Assembly: GCF_001668725.1 (NCBI RefSeq)
Contig: NZ_LZKL01000029.1
Span: 16,824-80,823 of the forward strand
From: Mycobacterium sp. E787
Lineage (GTDB): Bacteria > Actinomycetota > Actinomycetes > Mycobacteriales > Mycobacteriaceae
Reading direction: 5' to 3'
Length of the DNA stretch: 64,000 nt
Part shown: one piece after another, positions 47,990 through 56,447 of the stretch
Position numbering within the stretch: the stretch's first letter is position 1
Layout: each line of letters starts with the position of its first letter
Notes under the pieces: generated by a model
What the model was told of the DNA's origin: nothing
Seen by the model: only the letters and a program-made list of their open reading frames with translations
The model's database searches: none
Program-made: the position numbers and the translations under genes

Positions 47990-49393
47990 TCAGCGGCCTC
48001 TGGGCCGGAACTCGGCGCCGCGGGAGGTGGGATCGTGGCCGGTGAGCACCACGTCGGGCAGGGCGGTCGGCTCGCGGGGGTCGGGGAACCGGGCCGGCAT
48101 GGGCTCGAAGATGACGGGGCGGTCGTAGCCCGGCGGGGGCGGCGGGAACGGCGCGGACCGCTCGATCAGCGACGCGTAGTACGGCAGCCACTTGCCGTGG
48201 TTGAACGTCACCGCCCCGACGATGCGGCCGCGGTGACCGTAGGCGGCCGCGAACCGGCGTTGCGCGGGCGAGCCCTGGGTGAACACGATCTCGTCGCCGA
48301 ACGAGCACACCCCCACGCTCTTGATGTTGACGCCGAACTGGCCGGACCAGAACGACGGCAGCGGCAGGTGCGGTCGGCGTCCCAGCTCCAGGCTGATCAT
48401 GTTGTTGGCCGCCACCGCGGCCCCGAAAACCGCGTTGTCCCAATGCTCTTGAGACATGAACTGGTACTCGTACAACACGTGTGGGGCGCGGGCCACGTCG
48501 CCGGCGACGAAGATGTTGTCGGTCACCACACCGTTGATGTCGAAGGCGCGGCACCCGGCGTCGCACGCCACCCCCCAGAACCCGCTCGCCAACTGCGCGC
48601 CCTCGAGCCATTCCACGTTGCGGATCGAACCCAGGCAGGCCACCACCACATCGACGTCCAGCACGGTGCCGTCGGAGAGCCGGGCCTGGCGGACGTGGCC
48701 GTCCGCGTCGCCGTCGAGGCCCTCGACCGCAACCCCGGTCCGCAGGTCGACGCCCGCGTCGATCTGCAGCTGGGCGGCGATGTCCCCGATGACGCCGCCG
48801 AGCGCGCCGGACAGGGGCGCCTTGCCGCGCTCGGCCACCGTCACCGGGAGATCGAGATCGCGGCACACGGAGGCGATTTCGGAGCCGACGAACCCCGACC
48901 CGACGATGAGCACGCGGCGCGGCCGCTCCCGCAGCGCGGCGGCCAGCTTCGCGGCGTCGTCACACGTGCGCACCGTGAACAGCCCCCGCAGGGCGGCCTC
49001 ATGCGGGTTGAACCACGGGCGCGCCCTGGTCCCGGTGGCGATCAGCAGGCGGTCGTAGTCCACCGTCTCGCCGTCGGCCAGCAGCACCTGACGATTCGAC
49101 CGGTCCAGGCCCACCGCCGCCACGCCGAGCCGCCACTGCGCGTCGACGGGACGCAGGCGGGGCAGCTTGGTGTGGTCGGCGGGCACCCAGCCTTTGAGGA
49201 CCTGCTTGGACAGCGGCGGGCGGTCGTATGGCTCGTGCGGCTCGTCGCCGACGATCGTGAGTGGCCCGCGAAAGCCCTTCTCCCGCAGGGCTTCCGCTGC
49301 TCGCAGGCCGGCCAGCGACGCGCCCACGATGACTATGCGGCCCTCGGCCTTGAACGCGTCGACGAGCCGGCCGACGAGCGAAGCGGCCGTCAC
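47990..49393 (-). CDS. FAD-dependent ferredoxin reductase
   Basis: A 467-residue NAD(P)H-ferredoxin reductase of the rubredoxin/ferredoxin-reductase type. FAD motif IVIVGASLAGLRAAEAL (about 18-34), NAD motif RVLIVGSGFVGSEIASV (about 145-161), ATGTRARPW and DNIFVAGDVARAPH. The C-terminal extension (about 400-467) is longer than in plain members and Pro-rich. GTG 49393 overlaps the ferredoxin stop by 4 bp, so the two are coupled. It supplies electrons to the P450 downstream. Confidence 0.93.
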   Translation of the reverse strand: MTAASLVGRLVDAFKAEGRIVIVGASLAGLRAAEALREKGFRGPLTIVGDEPHEPYDRPPLSKQVLKGWVPADHTKLPRLRPVDAQWRLGVAAVGLDRSNRQVLLADGETVDYDRLLIATGTRARPWFNPHEAALRGLFTVRTCDDAAKLAAALRERPRRVLIVGSGFVGSEIASVCRDLDLPVTVAERGKAPLSGALGGVIGDIAAQLQIDAGVDLRTGVAVEGLDGDADGHVRQARLSDGTVLDVDVVVACLGSIRNVEWLEGAQLASGFWGVACDAGCRAFDINGVVTDNIFVAGDVARAPHVLYEYQFMSQEHWDNAVFGAAVAANNMISLELGRRPHLPLPSFWSGQFGVNIKSVGVCSFGDEIVFTQGSPAQRRFAAAYGHRGRIVGAVTFNHGKWLPYYASLIERSAPFPPPPPGYDRPVIFEPMPARFPDPREPTALPDVVLTGHDPTSRGAEFRPRGR

Positions 49394-49605
49394 GCGGTGT
49401 CCCGGTCGGCCGGCGGATCGACTTCCAGGATGATGGCCTGCACGGGGCACGACGCCGCCGCACGCAGCACGCGCTGGCGCTGGGAGTCGTCGGGGTTGGG
49501 GTCGTAGGCCAGCGCCTCCTCGCCGACCATCTTCAGCACCTCGGGCGCAAGCGGGACGCACTGCGCGTAACCCTGGCACTTGTTGAGATCGACTACCAAC
49601 CGCAT
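49390..49605 (-). CDS. Ferredoxin of the P450 operon
   Basis: A 71-residue ferredoxin starting MRLVVDLNKCQGYAQCVPLAP. The cluster motif is CQGYAQC and SCPVQAI; the second Cys of a classical four-Cys set is replaced by the Tyr-Ala segment, as in mycobacterial 3Fe-4S ferredoxins that serve P450s. First gene of the three-gene operon. ATG 49605. Confidence 0.94.
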   Translation of the reverse strand: MRLVVDLNKCQGYAQCVPLAPEVLKMVGEEALAYDPNPDDSQRQRVLRAAASCPVQAIILEVDPPADRDTA

Positions 49606-49708
49606 ATCCGAGCCTTCCGCCCGCGGGCTACCTGACCCCTCGCGCGCAGATTACTTGGCCGGGGCGGGCCGCGACAGCGATCGCCGGAATTCGGCCGGCC
49701 CGGTGTCC

Positions 49709-49960
49709 TCAGCCGCCCAGGTTGCGCAGCGCGGTGTCGAGATCCTCGGCCTGCTCGGCCAGCTCACGATCCGACAGCCGCGCGCCGCCCGCCCGCTGCA
49801 CCACGTCCTGGCGGGTCGCGATCTGCAGGGCGCCGCGGTAACCCGCCGAACTCAGATCCGCCCGGGTGGCGACCTCGATGCGGCCCTCCAGCGCCACGAG
49901 CGCCGCGTCCTCGTCGTGGCAGACCAGCAGCCGCCGGACGTCGTCAGCGGTGATCGTCAT
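49709..49960 (-). CDS. Small conserved acidic protein
   Basis: An 83-residue soluble protein, MTITADDVRRLLVCHDEDAALVALEGRIEVATRADL, then DLDTALRNLGG. It resembles short mycobacterial/actinobacterial hypothetical proteins. No motif is recognised. It lies 10 bp downstream of a small membrane protein gene, with which it may be co-transcribed. ATG 49960 was preferred to 49984, which overlaps that gene. Confidence 0.6.
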   Translation of the reverse strand: MTITADDVRRLLVCHDEDAALVALEGRIEVATRADLSSAGYRGALQIATRQDVVQRAGGARLSDRELAEQAEDLDTALRNLGG

Positions 49961-49970
49961 GCCCGGCATC

Positions 49971-50210
49971 TCAGTGCACCCCAACGATTTTCATCACCAG
50001 CAGCACCGCCACCGCGATGAACACCACTGCGAAGACGCACACGCCGATGATGGTCAGCACGCCGCTGGGCGGCATCCGCCGGGGCGGTTGAGGCTCGGCC
50101 ACACCGGAGGTCTGCGGCGCCGCCGGCGGGGTGGTTCCCGGTGCGACGCCACCGCCGGGCTCGAGGCCCGGGGTATGCGTGGGATCGGGGTCGGGGGGTT
50201 GCGCGGTCAT
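49971..50210 (-). CDS. DUF6480-like small membrane protein
   Basis: A 79-residue protein. A Pro/Gly-rich N-terminal part (PPDPDPTHTPGLEPGGGVAPGTTPP) matches the DUF6480 pattern and is followed by one C-terminal TM segment (LTIIGVCVFAVVFIAVAVLLVM). Function unknown. ATG 50210. Confidence 0.75.
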   Translation of the reverse strand: MTAQPPDPDPTHTPGLEPGGGVAPGTTPPAAPQTSGVAEPQPPRRMPPSGVLTIIGVCVFAVVFIAVAVLLVMKIVGVH

Positions 50211-50292
50211 AGATCCCTTGGCGATACCCGCCGACGCGGTAACCAAACCGACCGAGTCGCGACCTACCTCGCGCCGGCCGCGCGCGCCGGGC

Positions 50293-50841
50293 TCAACGCC
50301 ACTTGATGCCGCACCCGATCGACGGCCGCTGGTCGGGGTCGACCGGCCGCCCTGCCAGCACGGCGTCGACGGCCGCCCGCACATCGGCGGCGGTCACCGG
50401 CTTGCCGTTACCCGGGCGGGAGTCGTCGAGCTGACCGCGGTAGACGAGCCGGCGCTCGCCGTCGAAGACGAACGTGTCGGGCGTGCACGCCGCCGAGAAG
50501 GCGCGCGCGACATCCTGCGTCTCGTCGTACAGGTACGGGAACGTCCAGCCGTGGCCGCGGGCCTCGGCGACCATCTGTTCGGGCCCGTCCTGTGGATAGG
50601 TGGCGACGTCGTTGCTCGAGATGCCGACCATCGCGACGCCCCGGTCCGCGAGGTCGCGCCCCAGCGCCGCGAGCCCGGCGGCGACGTGCTTGACGTACGG
50701 GCAGTGGTTGCAGATGAAGGTGACGACCAGCGCCGGGCCGGTGAGGTCGTCGAGGCTGACGGCAGCGCCGGTGGCCGGGTCGGGCAGCGTGAACGACGGC
50801 GCCGGGGTGCCGAGGGCGAGCATGGTGGACTCGATGGCCAT
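50293..50841 (-). CDS. Thioredoxin-fold redoxin (AhpC/TSA-like)
   Basis: A 182-residue redoxin. Residues about 10-45 (TPAPSFTLPDPATGAAVSLDDLTGPALVVTFICNHCPYVKHV) show the thioredoxin-fold start and the CNHCPYVK dithiol. The pattern (CxxC preceded by FICNHC) is typical of a widespread group of thiol-disulfide proteins or peroxidases in actinobacteria. Likely cytoplasmic. ATG 50841 follows DUF1345. Confidence 0.88.
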   Translation of the reverse strand: MAIESTMLALGTPAPSFTLPDPATGAAVSLDDLTGPALVVTFICNHCPYVKHVAAGLAALGRDLADRGVAMVGISSNDVATYPQDGPEQMVAEARGHGWTFPYLYDETQDVARAFSAACTPDTFVFDGERRLVYRGQLDDSRPGNGKPVTAADVRAAVDAVLAGRPVDPDQRPSIGCGIKWR

Positions 50842-50862
50842 ACCGGCCAGATTAGCCCGGCG

Positions 50863-51513
50863 CTACAGCTTGGAGCCCAGCCCCGCGACCAAATTGATGG
50901 TGACGGCCAGGACAACCGCGCCCAGCAGGTAGGACAGCAGCGCCTGGCGCAACACCGTCGCGCGGATGGACGTCTGCCCGATCTCGGTGTCCGACACCTG
51001 ATAGGTCATTCCGACGGTGAAGGCCAGATAGGCGAAGTCCCGGAATCGGGGCAGCTCCGGGTCGTGAAAGTTGATCCCGCCCGGTTCGTCGACGTAGTAG
51101 AGCCGCGCGTAGTGCACGGTGAACAGCGTGTGCACCGAGAACCACGACGCCGCGACGGCCGCGATGCCCAGCAGGGCGGCCACGACGGCCTTGCCGCCGG
51201 AGTGCGTCCCCGCGGCCACCACGTAGCCGACCCCGGCTAGGCTGGCAACGCTGGCGGACACGATGACCGCGTCGGCGACCCAGCGGGTCGGGTCCTCGCG
51301 GGTCACGTACGCGCGGGTTTGATCGGCGTCCATTCCGGCGAGGAGCAGCCACGTCCACCCGACGTAGACGCCGGCGGTGACGACCCAGCCGACCAGCGCG
51401 AACCGCCAGCCGACCGTGTTGCCCACCACCAGCGCGACCGCGACGCCGAGGAGCACGGCGATGAAAATCCGGACGGCGACGGTGTCGCGGGACAACGCGA
51501 CGAGGGATCTCAC
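50863..51513 (-). CDS. DUF1345 membrane protein
   Basis: A 216-residue membrane protein with about five TM segments ([96 protein letters not shown]). The motif [30 protein letters not shown] is the DUF1345 hallmark. Function unknown. ATG 51513. Confidence 0.9.
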   Translation of the reverse strand: MRSLVALSRDTVAVRIFIAVLLGVAVALVVGNTVGWRFALVGWVVTAGVYVGWTWLLLAGMDADQTRAYVTREDPTRWVADAVIVSASVASLAGVGYVVAAGTHSGGKAVVAALLGIAAVAASWFSVHTLFTVHYARLYYVDEPGGINFHDPELPRFRDFAYLAFTVGMTYQVSDTEIGQTSIRATVLRQALLSYLLGAVVLAVTINLVAGLGSKL

Positions 51514-51553
51514 CGTTCCGGCCTAAGCGTCATCGGAAGCCGCCCGGGCGGAA

Positions 51554-52234
51554 CTAGCCGTTCTGGGCCCGTTGCGGCGCCTGCCCGATTTTGTTGACCG
51601 CGAAGGTGGCGGCCTGGTTGACCATCCCGTTGTCGATGTACGACATGTGCGACATGATGTTGCCGCCCGGGGAGCAGATCGGGTCGTCGGGGGCGCACAG
51701 GCTGATGGTCCTGCCGACGAGCGCCGGGCTGATCGTCGGCAGCGGCTGGCCGCCCCACAACATGCTGGAGAACCCGCTGGTGGGCTCGCCGAACAGGGCG
51801 ACGGCGGCGACGTGATCGGTCACCGGACCCGGGAGCGCCTGACTGGCGAGGTCGATCACCGTCGAGCCCTGGGAGTACCCGCCGAGCACCATCTTCGTGT
51901 TGGGGCAGCTGGCGGCGACGTCCTGGATGTGCGCGCTGGCGTCGTTGGCGCCGGCCGTCGCGCTGTTGTGGTAGTCGTCGTTGGCCGGGTAGTTGACCGC
52001 GTAGGCGCTGATGGACCGGCCCCCGAGCTGTGCGGTGAGCGAGTCGACGAATGCCTGTCCGACGTTGGCGAGGCCGGGCTCCTGGTGGGTGCCGCGCGCG
52101 AAGACCACCGCGACGTCGGTGCAGGGGTCGGCGGACGCGGCCGGAGCGACGGAAGTGAAGGCGGGCCCGGCCAGCGCCGCGCATGCCGTCACGGCCGAAA
52201 CACCGACGAGGCGGGCGAGGCTGCGTGAATTCAT
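51554..52234 (-). CDS. Secreted cutinase-family esterase 2
   Basis: A 226-residue cutinase-like protein. Sec signal (ARLVGVSAVTACAALAGPAFTSVAPAASA), mature start DPCTDVAVVFARGTHQEPG, nucleophile in MVLGGYSQGSTV, Asp in CAPDDPICSPGG and His in IMSHMSYIDNG. Similar in organisation to the esterase at 27484-28149, showing retained catalytic residues in both. ATG 52234. It diverges from the TetR gene. Confidence 0.93.
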   Translation of the reverse strand: MNSRSLARLVGVSAVTACAALAGPAFTSVAPAASADPCTDVAVVFARGTHQEPGLANVGQAFVDSLTAQLGGRSISAYAVNYPANDDYHNSATAGANDASAHIQDVAASCPNTKMVLGGYSQGSTVIDLASQALPGPVTDHVAAVALFGEPTSGFSSMLWGGQPLPTISPALVGRTISLCAPDDPICSPGGNIMSHMSYIDNGMVNQAATFAVNKIGQAPQRAQNG

Positions 52235-52315
52235 GCCCAAATCCTGACATACCGCGGGCAGCGCGACCGCCATGGCCGGCTCGAAGCATTTGCTGTCCGC
52301 GATCAAGCAGGATAC

Positions 52316-52326
52316 GTACACTGTAC
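52316..52326. promoter_or_regulatory. Operator O1 of the GTACRGYGTAC family
   Basis: GTACACTGTAC, whose complement reads GTACAGTGTAC: a perfect 11-bp palindrome around one central base, followed by GTATC on the same strand. It is between the cutinase and TetR genes, 44 bp before the TetR start. Three matching sites lie at 54667-54677, 54692-54702 and 54749-54759. Confidence 0.75.
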
Positions 52327-52369
52327 TAAACGCGGCGGGGCCCGACCCGCGCGTTACCTGCGGTTCGCG

Positions 52370-53077
52370 TTGGCTGAGCGGATTATTCGAGAGGGGAACG
52401 GTGAGGTGCGGGCCCGTTTCACGGCCGACGAGATCGCCAAGTGCGCGCTGGAGATCGTGGAGCGCGACGGGGTAGCCGGGCTCAGCATGCGGGTGGTCGC
52501 GTCGCGGCTGGGAACCGGGCCGATGACGCTGTACAACTACGTGAACGGCCGCGACGGCTTGGAAGAACTGGTCGTCGATGCGGTCATGAGCTCTGTGCGT
52601 TTACCGGCGCCGACGAAGGATTGGCGCGCTGATCTGATGGCGACTGCGACGGCGCTGTGGGAGACCCTGCGGGCGCATCCCAACACCGTTCCGTTGATCG
52701 TCACTCGAAGACCCGTGACAGCACGGAGTTATGCCCCGGCGGAGCGGATGATCGAGGCCCTGTCACGATCGCATCTGGACCAAGTTCAGATTCTTGCGGC
52801 GTTCCGGGCGACGCTGGCCCTCGTCACGGGGTCGGCGCAGGCCGAGTTCGCCGGCATCTTCGCCGGGACGCCCCTTCACGAGGAGGCGAATCGCGCTGGT
52901 GCGGCGCGAATCAAAGAGCTTGCTCGCAAGGAATTCCCGCACATAGCCTCGTTGGCCGATGTGGCCCGACGGTCGACTGCCGCACAGGATTTTCGGCGCG
53001 GCCTGGAAATGTTCGTCACCGGACTGGAAGGGACACCGGGCGGGTCGCGGCGGCGCCTGCAACCGAGAAAGCGCTGA
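52370..53077 (+). CDS. TetR-family regulator of a small catabolic regulon
   Basis: A 235-residue TetR regulator. HTH: RARFTADEIAKCALEIVERDGVAGLSMRVVASRLGTGPMTLYNYVNGRDGL, then a TetR_C-type helical ligand domain. The start is uncertain: TTG 52370 is the longest, but GTG 52406 (VRARFTAD) has a good GAGAGGGG ribosome-binding sequence. Operator O1 lies just upstream, and three more operators of the same family sit in the promoters of the hydrolase and TPP-enzyme genes, so the protein probably represses both transcripts and itself. Effector unknown, perhaps an aromatic alpha-keto acid. Confidence 0.85.
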   Translation: MAERIIREGNGEVRARFTADEIAKCALEIVERDGVAGLSMRVVASRLGTGPMTLYNYVNGRDGLEELVVDAVMSSVRLPAPTKDWRADLMATATALWETLRAHPNTVPLIVTRRPVTARSYAPAERMIEALSRSHLDQVQILAAFRATLALVTGSAQAEFAGIFAGTPLHEEANRAGAARIKELARKEFPHIASLADVARRSTAAQDFRRGLEMFVTGLEGTPGGSRRRLQPRKR

Positions 53078-53107
53078 AAGTCGTTTCCGCGAATCCGATC
53101 TCGTGGG

Positions 53108-53755
53108 CTAGATAAGCCTGTCCTTCAACCGGGCCACCCCCGCACCCCCGAGTAAGGGCAACGCGAAGCGACGTCCGCCGAGCGCCGCGGCGACATGGAT
53201 GCCGTGCCCCTCGACGAGGGAATCGGCGCCGGCCCTGCCATCGGTGAAGCTCCATCCGGTGTCGGTTGTCCGCAGCGACAGCCCAGCCGCGTTGCTTTTA
53301 GCGGGCACAAAGGGATTGGGAACCCGCACCTCGGTGTCGAGAACGGCATCGACGATGCGGCCGGGAATCAGGACTTCGCGGCCGAGCGGCAACGCGATGT
53401 CCAGGTGATGCAACACGTGGTCGCCCAGGAGAAGACCGGCGGGGAACCGCTTCCCGATGCCCTTCGGATGCTCGATGAGCCCGGCAAACGTATCGATCAG
53501 CTCCGCCGGCGTCTGCCGGCCGGCCAGCCGCCGGGCCACTGCCGTGTTGGCGCGGTCGAAGCTTCCCCGGTTTGCGAATAGCGCCGACCCCAACGAAGGC
53601 AGGGAGATGCTGTACCCCTTGACAAGGTGCGCGAGCACGTCGTGGTTGCTCCATTCACTGCAAAGACTCTGTCGCTTCCAGTCCGATGGTGCGAGCGTCC
53701 GCGCGAACTCGACGAACATCCGGTCGTGTTCGGCCAGCATCTCACGAGCCGACAT
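53108..53755 (-). CDS. DinB/maleylpyruvate-isomerase-like protein
   Basis: A 215-residue protein of the mycothiol-dependent maleylpyruvate isomerase/DinB superfamily (TIGR03083-type). N-terminal helical domain: EHDRMFVEFARTLAPSDWKRQSLCSEWSNHDVLAHLVKGY, with HDVLAHL (metal His) and GDHVLHHLDIAL (second metal site). The C-terminal half has SCP2-like strands. Overlaps the hydrolase stop by 14 bp and is therefore co-regulated. Role probably in thiol-dependent isomerisation or conjugation; not certain. Confidence 0.85.
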   Translation of the reverse strand: MSAREMLAEHDRMFVEFARTLAPSDWKRQSLCSEWSNHDVLAHLVKGYSISLPSLGSALFANRGSFDRANTAVARRLAGRQTPAELIDTFAGLIEHPKGIGKRFPAGLLLGDHVLHHLDIALPLGREVLIPGRIVDAVLDTEVRVPNPFVPAKSNAAGLSLRTTDTGWSFTDGRAGADSLVEGHGIHVAAALGGRRFALPLLGGAGVARLKDRLI

Positions 53756-54647
53756 GGAGTTCCCTTCGCAGGAAAGCGATTTGGTCCGTCAGGAGCTCCG
53801 CCACCAGTGGTGGGTGGTAGATCTCGAAGTGATCGCCGTCGTAGGCGCGGATGACGGCGTTGGGTATTTTGCGCGCGACGTCGTACACATGCTTGACATC
53901 CATCAGCGTCTCATGCCTCGAAACACATACCAGCACAGGAGCTTTGATTCGCGCGGCCTTCGTTGTGGCGCTGATCATCGCGAGCCCGAGGACGTTGGCC
54001 GCCGCAATTCGGTTGTCGAACGTCGCTCCCTCGGTGGCGGTCGAATTCCATCCCTCTTCGGCACCGGGTACCGTCACAACGGCCGACGAGCCGGGCGGGC
54101 CCACGATGGGCACGTATCGTCGCGGCAGGCCGAAGGCGGCTCGACACAAATCCTGCACGACGGGCATCGTCATGCGAAGCAGGGGAGCGATGCCGGAGCG
54201 CAGTGCGGCGCCCGGGCCATGCACGATCGGGCATTGAACGACAACCGCCGCGACGTCGGGACGTTCGGCCGCCGTCCGCAGCGCATGCATGGCGCCGAGG
54301 CTGGTGCCCCACAGGCCGACGCTGTTGGCGTCGATGCGGCTGTCGGCCTGAAGAAACTCGAGCGCTGCCGCGACGTCCTGGTGCTGGCGCCGCATCACGA
54401 TCCGCTGGCGCGGGTTTCCCTCCGACTCGCCGGTATTCCGGTAGTCGAAAGCCAAGGTGGCGATCCCCGCTCCGGCGAGCGCTTGCTCATACTGGCGCAG
54501 CATCATCTGGTGGTTGGCGCCCAAGCCATGAATGAGAACCACTGCGGGGTGCGCTCTTTCGCCATCCGGATAGGTCACCCAGGCCGCGCAGCGCGTGCCG
54601 TGCGAGTCGAAGCCGACGCGGTTCGTCCGCGCGATCTTGCCATGCAT
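53742..54647 (-). CDS. Alpha/beta hydrolase
   Basis: A 301-residue serine hydrolase with HGLGANHQM (oxyanion region), FDYRNTGES and nucleophile GLWGTSLGAM, plus late Asp/His positions (VSRHETLMD; GDHFEIYHPP). ATG 54647 is preferred because GAGGAG lies 9 bp upstream and because a longer start at GTG 54686 would place operator O2 inside the coding region. Operators O2 and O3 lie directly upstream. First gene of a two-gene unit with the DinB-like gene. Substrate unknown, but likely an ester or C-C bond in an aromatic pathway. Confidence 0.88.
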   Translation of the reverse strand: MHGKIARTNRVGFDSHGTRCAAWVTYPDGERAHPAVVLIHGLGANHQMMLRQYEQALAGAGIATLAFDYRNTGESEGNPRQRIVMRRQHQDVAAALEFLQADSRIDANSVGLWGTSLGAMHALRTAAERPDVAAVVVQCPIVHGPGAALRSGIAPLLRMTMPVVQDLCRAAFGLPRRYVPIVGPPGSSAVVTVPGAEEGWNSTATEGATFDNRIAAANVLGLAMISATTKAARIKAPVLVCVSRHETLMDVKHVYDVARKIPNAVIRAYDGDHFEIYHPPLVAELLTDQIAFLRRELHVGS

Positions 54648-54666
54648 CCAGCACCACTCCTCATAA

Positions 54667-54677
54667 GTACGGTGTAC
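54667..54677. promoter_or_regulatory. Operator O2
   Basis: GTACGGTGTAC followed by GTGAG, a near-perfect 11-bp palindrome matching O1, O3 and O4. It lies 20 bp before the hydrolase ATG (54647, minus strand). Confidence 0.7.
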
Positions 54678-54691
54678 GTGAGCCACTATAC

Positions 54692-54702
54692 GTACGCCGT
54701 AC
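54692..54702. promoter_or_regulatory. Operator O3
   Basis: GTACGCCGTAC, whose reverse strand GGTACGGCGTACGTATAG is almost identical to O4 over 16 bases. Located in the divergent promoter region between the hydrolase and the TPP-enzyme gene. Confidence 0.8.
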
Positions 54703-54748
54703 CTATAGGCGTCAAGCGGCGCGGGCGAAGCCAGCTGTTGCGGGTCAG

Positions 54749-54759
54749 GTACGGCGTAC
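54749..54759. promoter_or_regulatory. Operator O4
   Basis: GTACGGCGTAC with flanks GTCAG and GTATGG. It shares a 16-base identical block with the reverse strand of O3. It is 87 bp before the TPP-enzyme start (54846). Confidence 0.8.
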
Positions 54760-54845
54760 GTATGGTGGGACGCGGCCTACGTAGGAGTAGTGCCATCCGG
54801 ACGGCGGATCGCCGCCCGTCGCCCACTCGACGATTTGGAGGCGGT

Positions 54846-56447
54846 ATGACCACTGTCCGTGAGGCCATCCTGGACCTGCTCCGCAAACACGGGCTGACGA
54901 CCTGCTTCGGCAACCCGGGATCGTCGGAATTGGCTCTGCTGCAAGACTTCCCAGACGATTTCCGCTATCTGCTCGGGCTGCAGGAAATGGTTCCGATGGG
55001 GATGGCCGACGCATACGCGCAAATCACCCGTCGGCCCGCACTGGTCAACCTGCACACCGCCCCGGGGATGGGCAACGCTCAAGGGCAGCTCTACAACGCA
55101 TTCGTCAACAAGACCCCACTCATCGTCACGGCGGGAAACCAGCGGCGAACGATGCAGAACCAATACTGCCTACTCACCAATATCGAGCCCACCATCGTGC
55201 CCCGGCCCTTCGTGAAATGGGCGGCCGAGCCGGCCATTGCGAGCGAGGCCCCTGCTGTGCTCGCTCGCGCGATCCACCTGGCGACGACGCCACCGATGGG
55301 GCCCGTATTCGTCTCGCTGCCGATGGACGACATGCCGGTCGAGCTCGACGACACCCAGGCGGCCGATATCGCGGCGGTGCGCGAGCGCTCGGTGACTACC
55401 GCCGCGGGCTTCCCCACGGAATTGGCCGAACAGATCTGCGCCCGACTGGAATCCGCGGCATCGCCGGCGCTGATCGTGGGCGGCGACGTCGAACGCTATG
55501 GCGCATGGGACGCGGTCATCGGGTTGGCCGAACGCACGCAGTCGGTCGTGTGGACCGCCCCCCTGACGGGCTGGAGCGGATTCCCCGAGGACCACGCCCT
55601 GTATCAAGGCGCATTGCCGCCGGGCGCCGGCTGGATCTCGCAGATACTGGCCGGACACGATCTGCTGCTCGCGATCGGCGCCCCGGTTTTCCGGTATTAC
55701 CCGCAGGTGGCCGGCCCCTACCTGCCCGAAGGCGCGAGCCTGATCCACATCACCAACGATCCCGACGAGGCCGCCCGCGCCCCCGTCGGCGACGCGATCG
55801 TCGCCGACCTGGCCAGCGCGGCCGCGGCGCTGTGCGCCGCCGCGAAACCAAGCCAGCGGTCCGCCCCCGCGCCGCGCGCCCCGATCCCGACTTTCGAAAG
55901 CGCGCAAGCACCGCTCAAACCGGAAGCCCTGTGGACGGCCGTCGGGCGAGCCGCGCCCCCGGAGACGCTGTGGGTCAGCGAAGCGGGCAGCAACGAACTC
56001 GCCATCACCAACAGCATTCGGCCCGGCAATCCCTTGTCGCACCTGTCGGCCGCCGGCGGTGGGCTCGGCTTTGGACTGCCCGCTGCCGTCGGCGCTCAAC
56101 TGGCGGTTCCGGATCGTCCCGTCGTGGCCCTGATGGGCGACGGTTCGATGCATTACGCCATCACCGCGCTGTGGACCGCAGCGCACTACAAGATCCCGTT
56201 GACCATCGTGGTCGCGTCCAATGCCGAATACGGTGTGGTGAAAGAGTTCGGCATGTGGGAGAAGACGCCGGGGGTCCCGGGACTCGACTTACCGGGTCTC
56301 AACGTCGTGGCAACGGCCGCCAGCTACGGCGTCGACGCCTACGAAGCGGACACCACCGATGACGTCATCCAGTTGGTGAAGGCCGGCATCGCCGACCGCG
56401 AGAGGCCCACCCTCATCAACGCGCGCACCACGCCGGTCAACGTCTGA
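54846..56447 (+). CDS. Benzoylformate-decarboxylase-like ThDP enzyme
   Basis: A 533-residue thiamin-diphosphate decarboxylase with the length and motifs of benzoylformate decarboxylase. Residues at the positions of the P. putida enzyme: Ser26 in FGNPGSSE, Glu47 in GLQEMVPM, His70 in NLHTAPG, all conserved; but where the P. putida sequence has VFRYH (His281), this has VFRYY (Tyr285), and the metal-site run NNGTYG is SNAEYG. GDGSMHY is the ThDP metal motif. These changes suggest altered substrate or reaction. ATG 54846, with GGAGG upstream, and operator O4 in the promoter. It probably acts on an alpha-keto acid; the exact substrate is unknown. Confidence 0.9.
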   Translation: MTTVREAILDLLRKHGLTTCFGNPGSSELALLQDFPDDFRYLLGLQEMVPMGMADAYAQITRRPALVNLHTAPGMGNAQGQLYNAFVNKTPLIVTAGNQRRTMQNQYCLLTNIEPTIVPRPFVKWAAEPAIASEAPAVLARAIHLATTPPMGPVFVSLPMDDMPVELDDTQAADIAAVRERSVTTAAGFPTELAEQICARLESAASPALIVGGDVERYGAWDAVIGLAERTQSVVWTAPLTGWSGFPEDHALYQGALPPGAGWISQILAGHDLLLAIGAPVFRYYPQVAGPYLPEGASLIHITNDPDEAARAPVGDAIVADLASAAAALCAAAKPSQRSAPAPRAPIPTFESAQAPLKPEALWTAVGRAAPPETLWVSEAGSNELAITNSIRPGNPLSHLSAAGGGLGFGLPAAVGAQLAVPDRPVVALMGDGSMHYAITALWTAAHYKIPLTIVVASNAEYGVVKEFGMWEKTPGVPGLDLPGLNVVATAASYGVDAYEADTTDDVIQLVKAGIADRERPTLINARTTPVNV

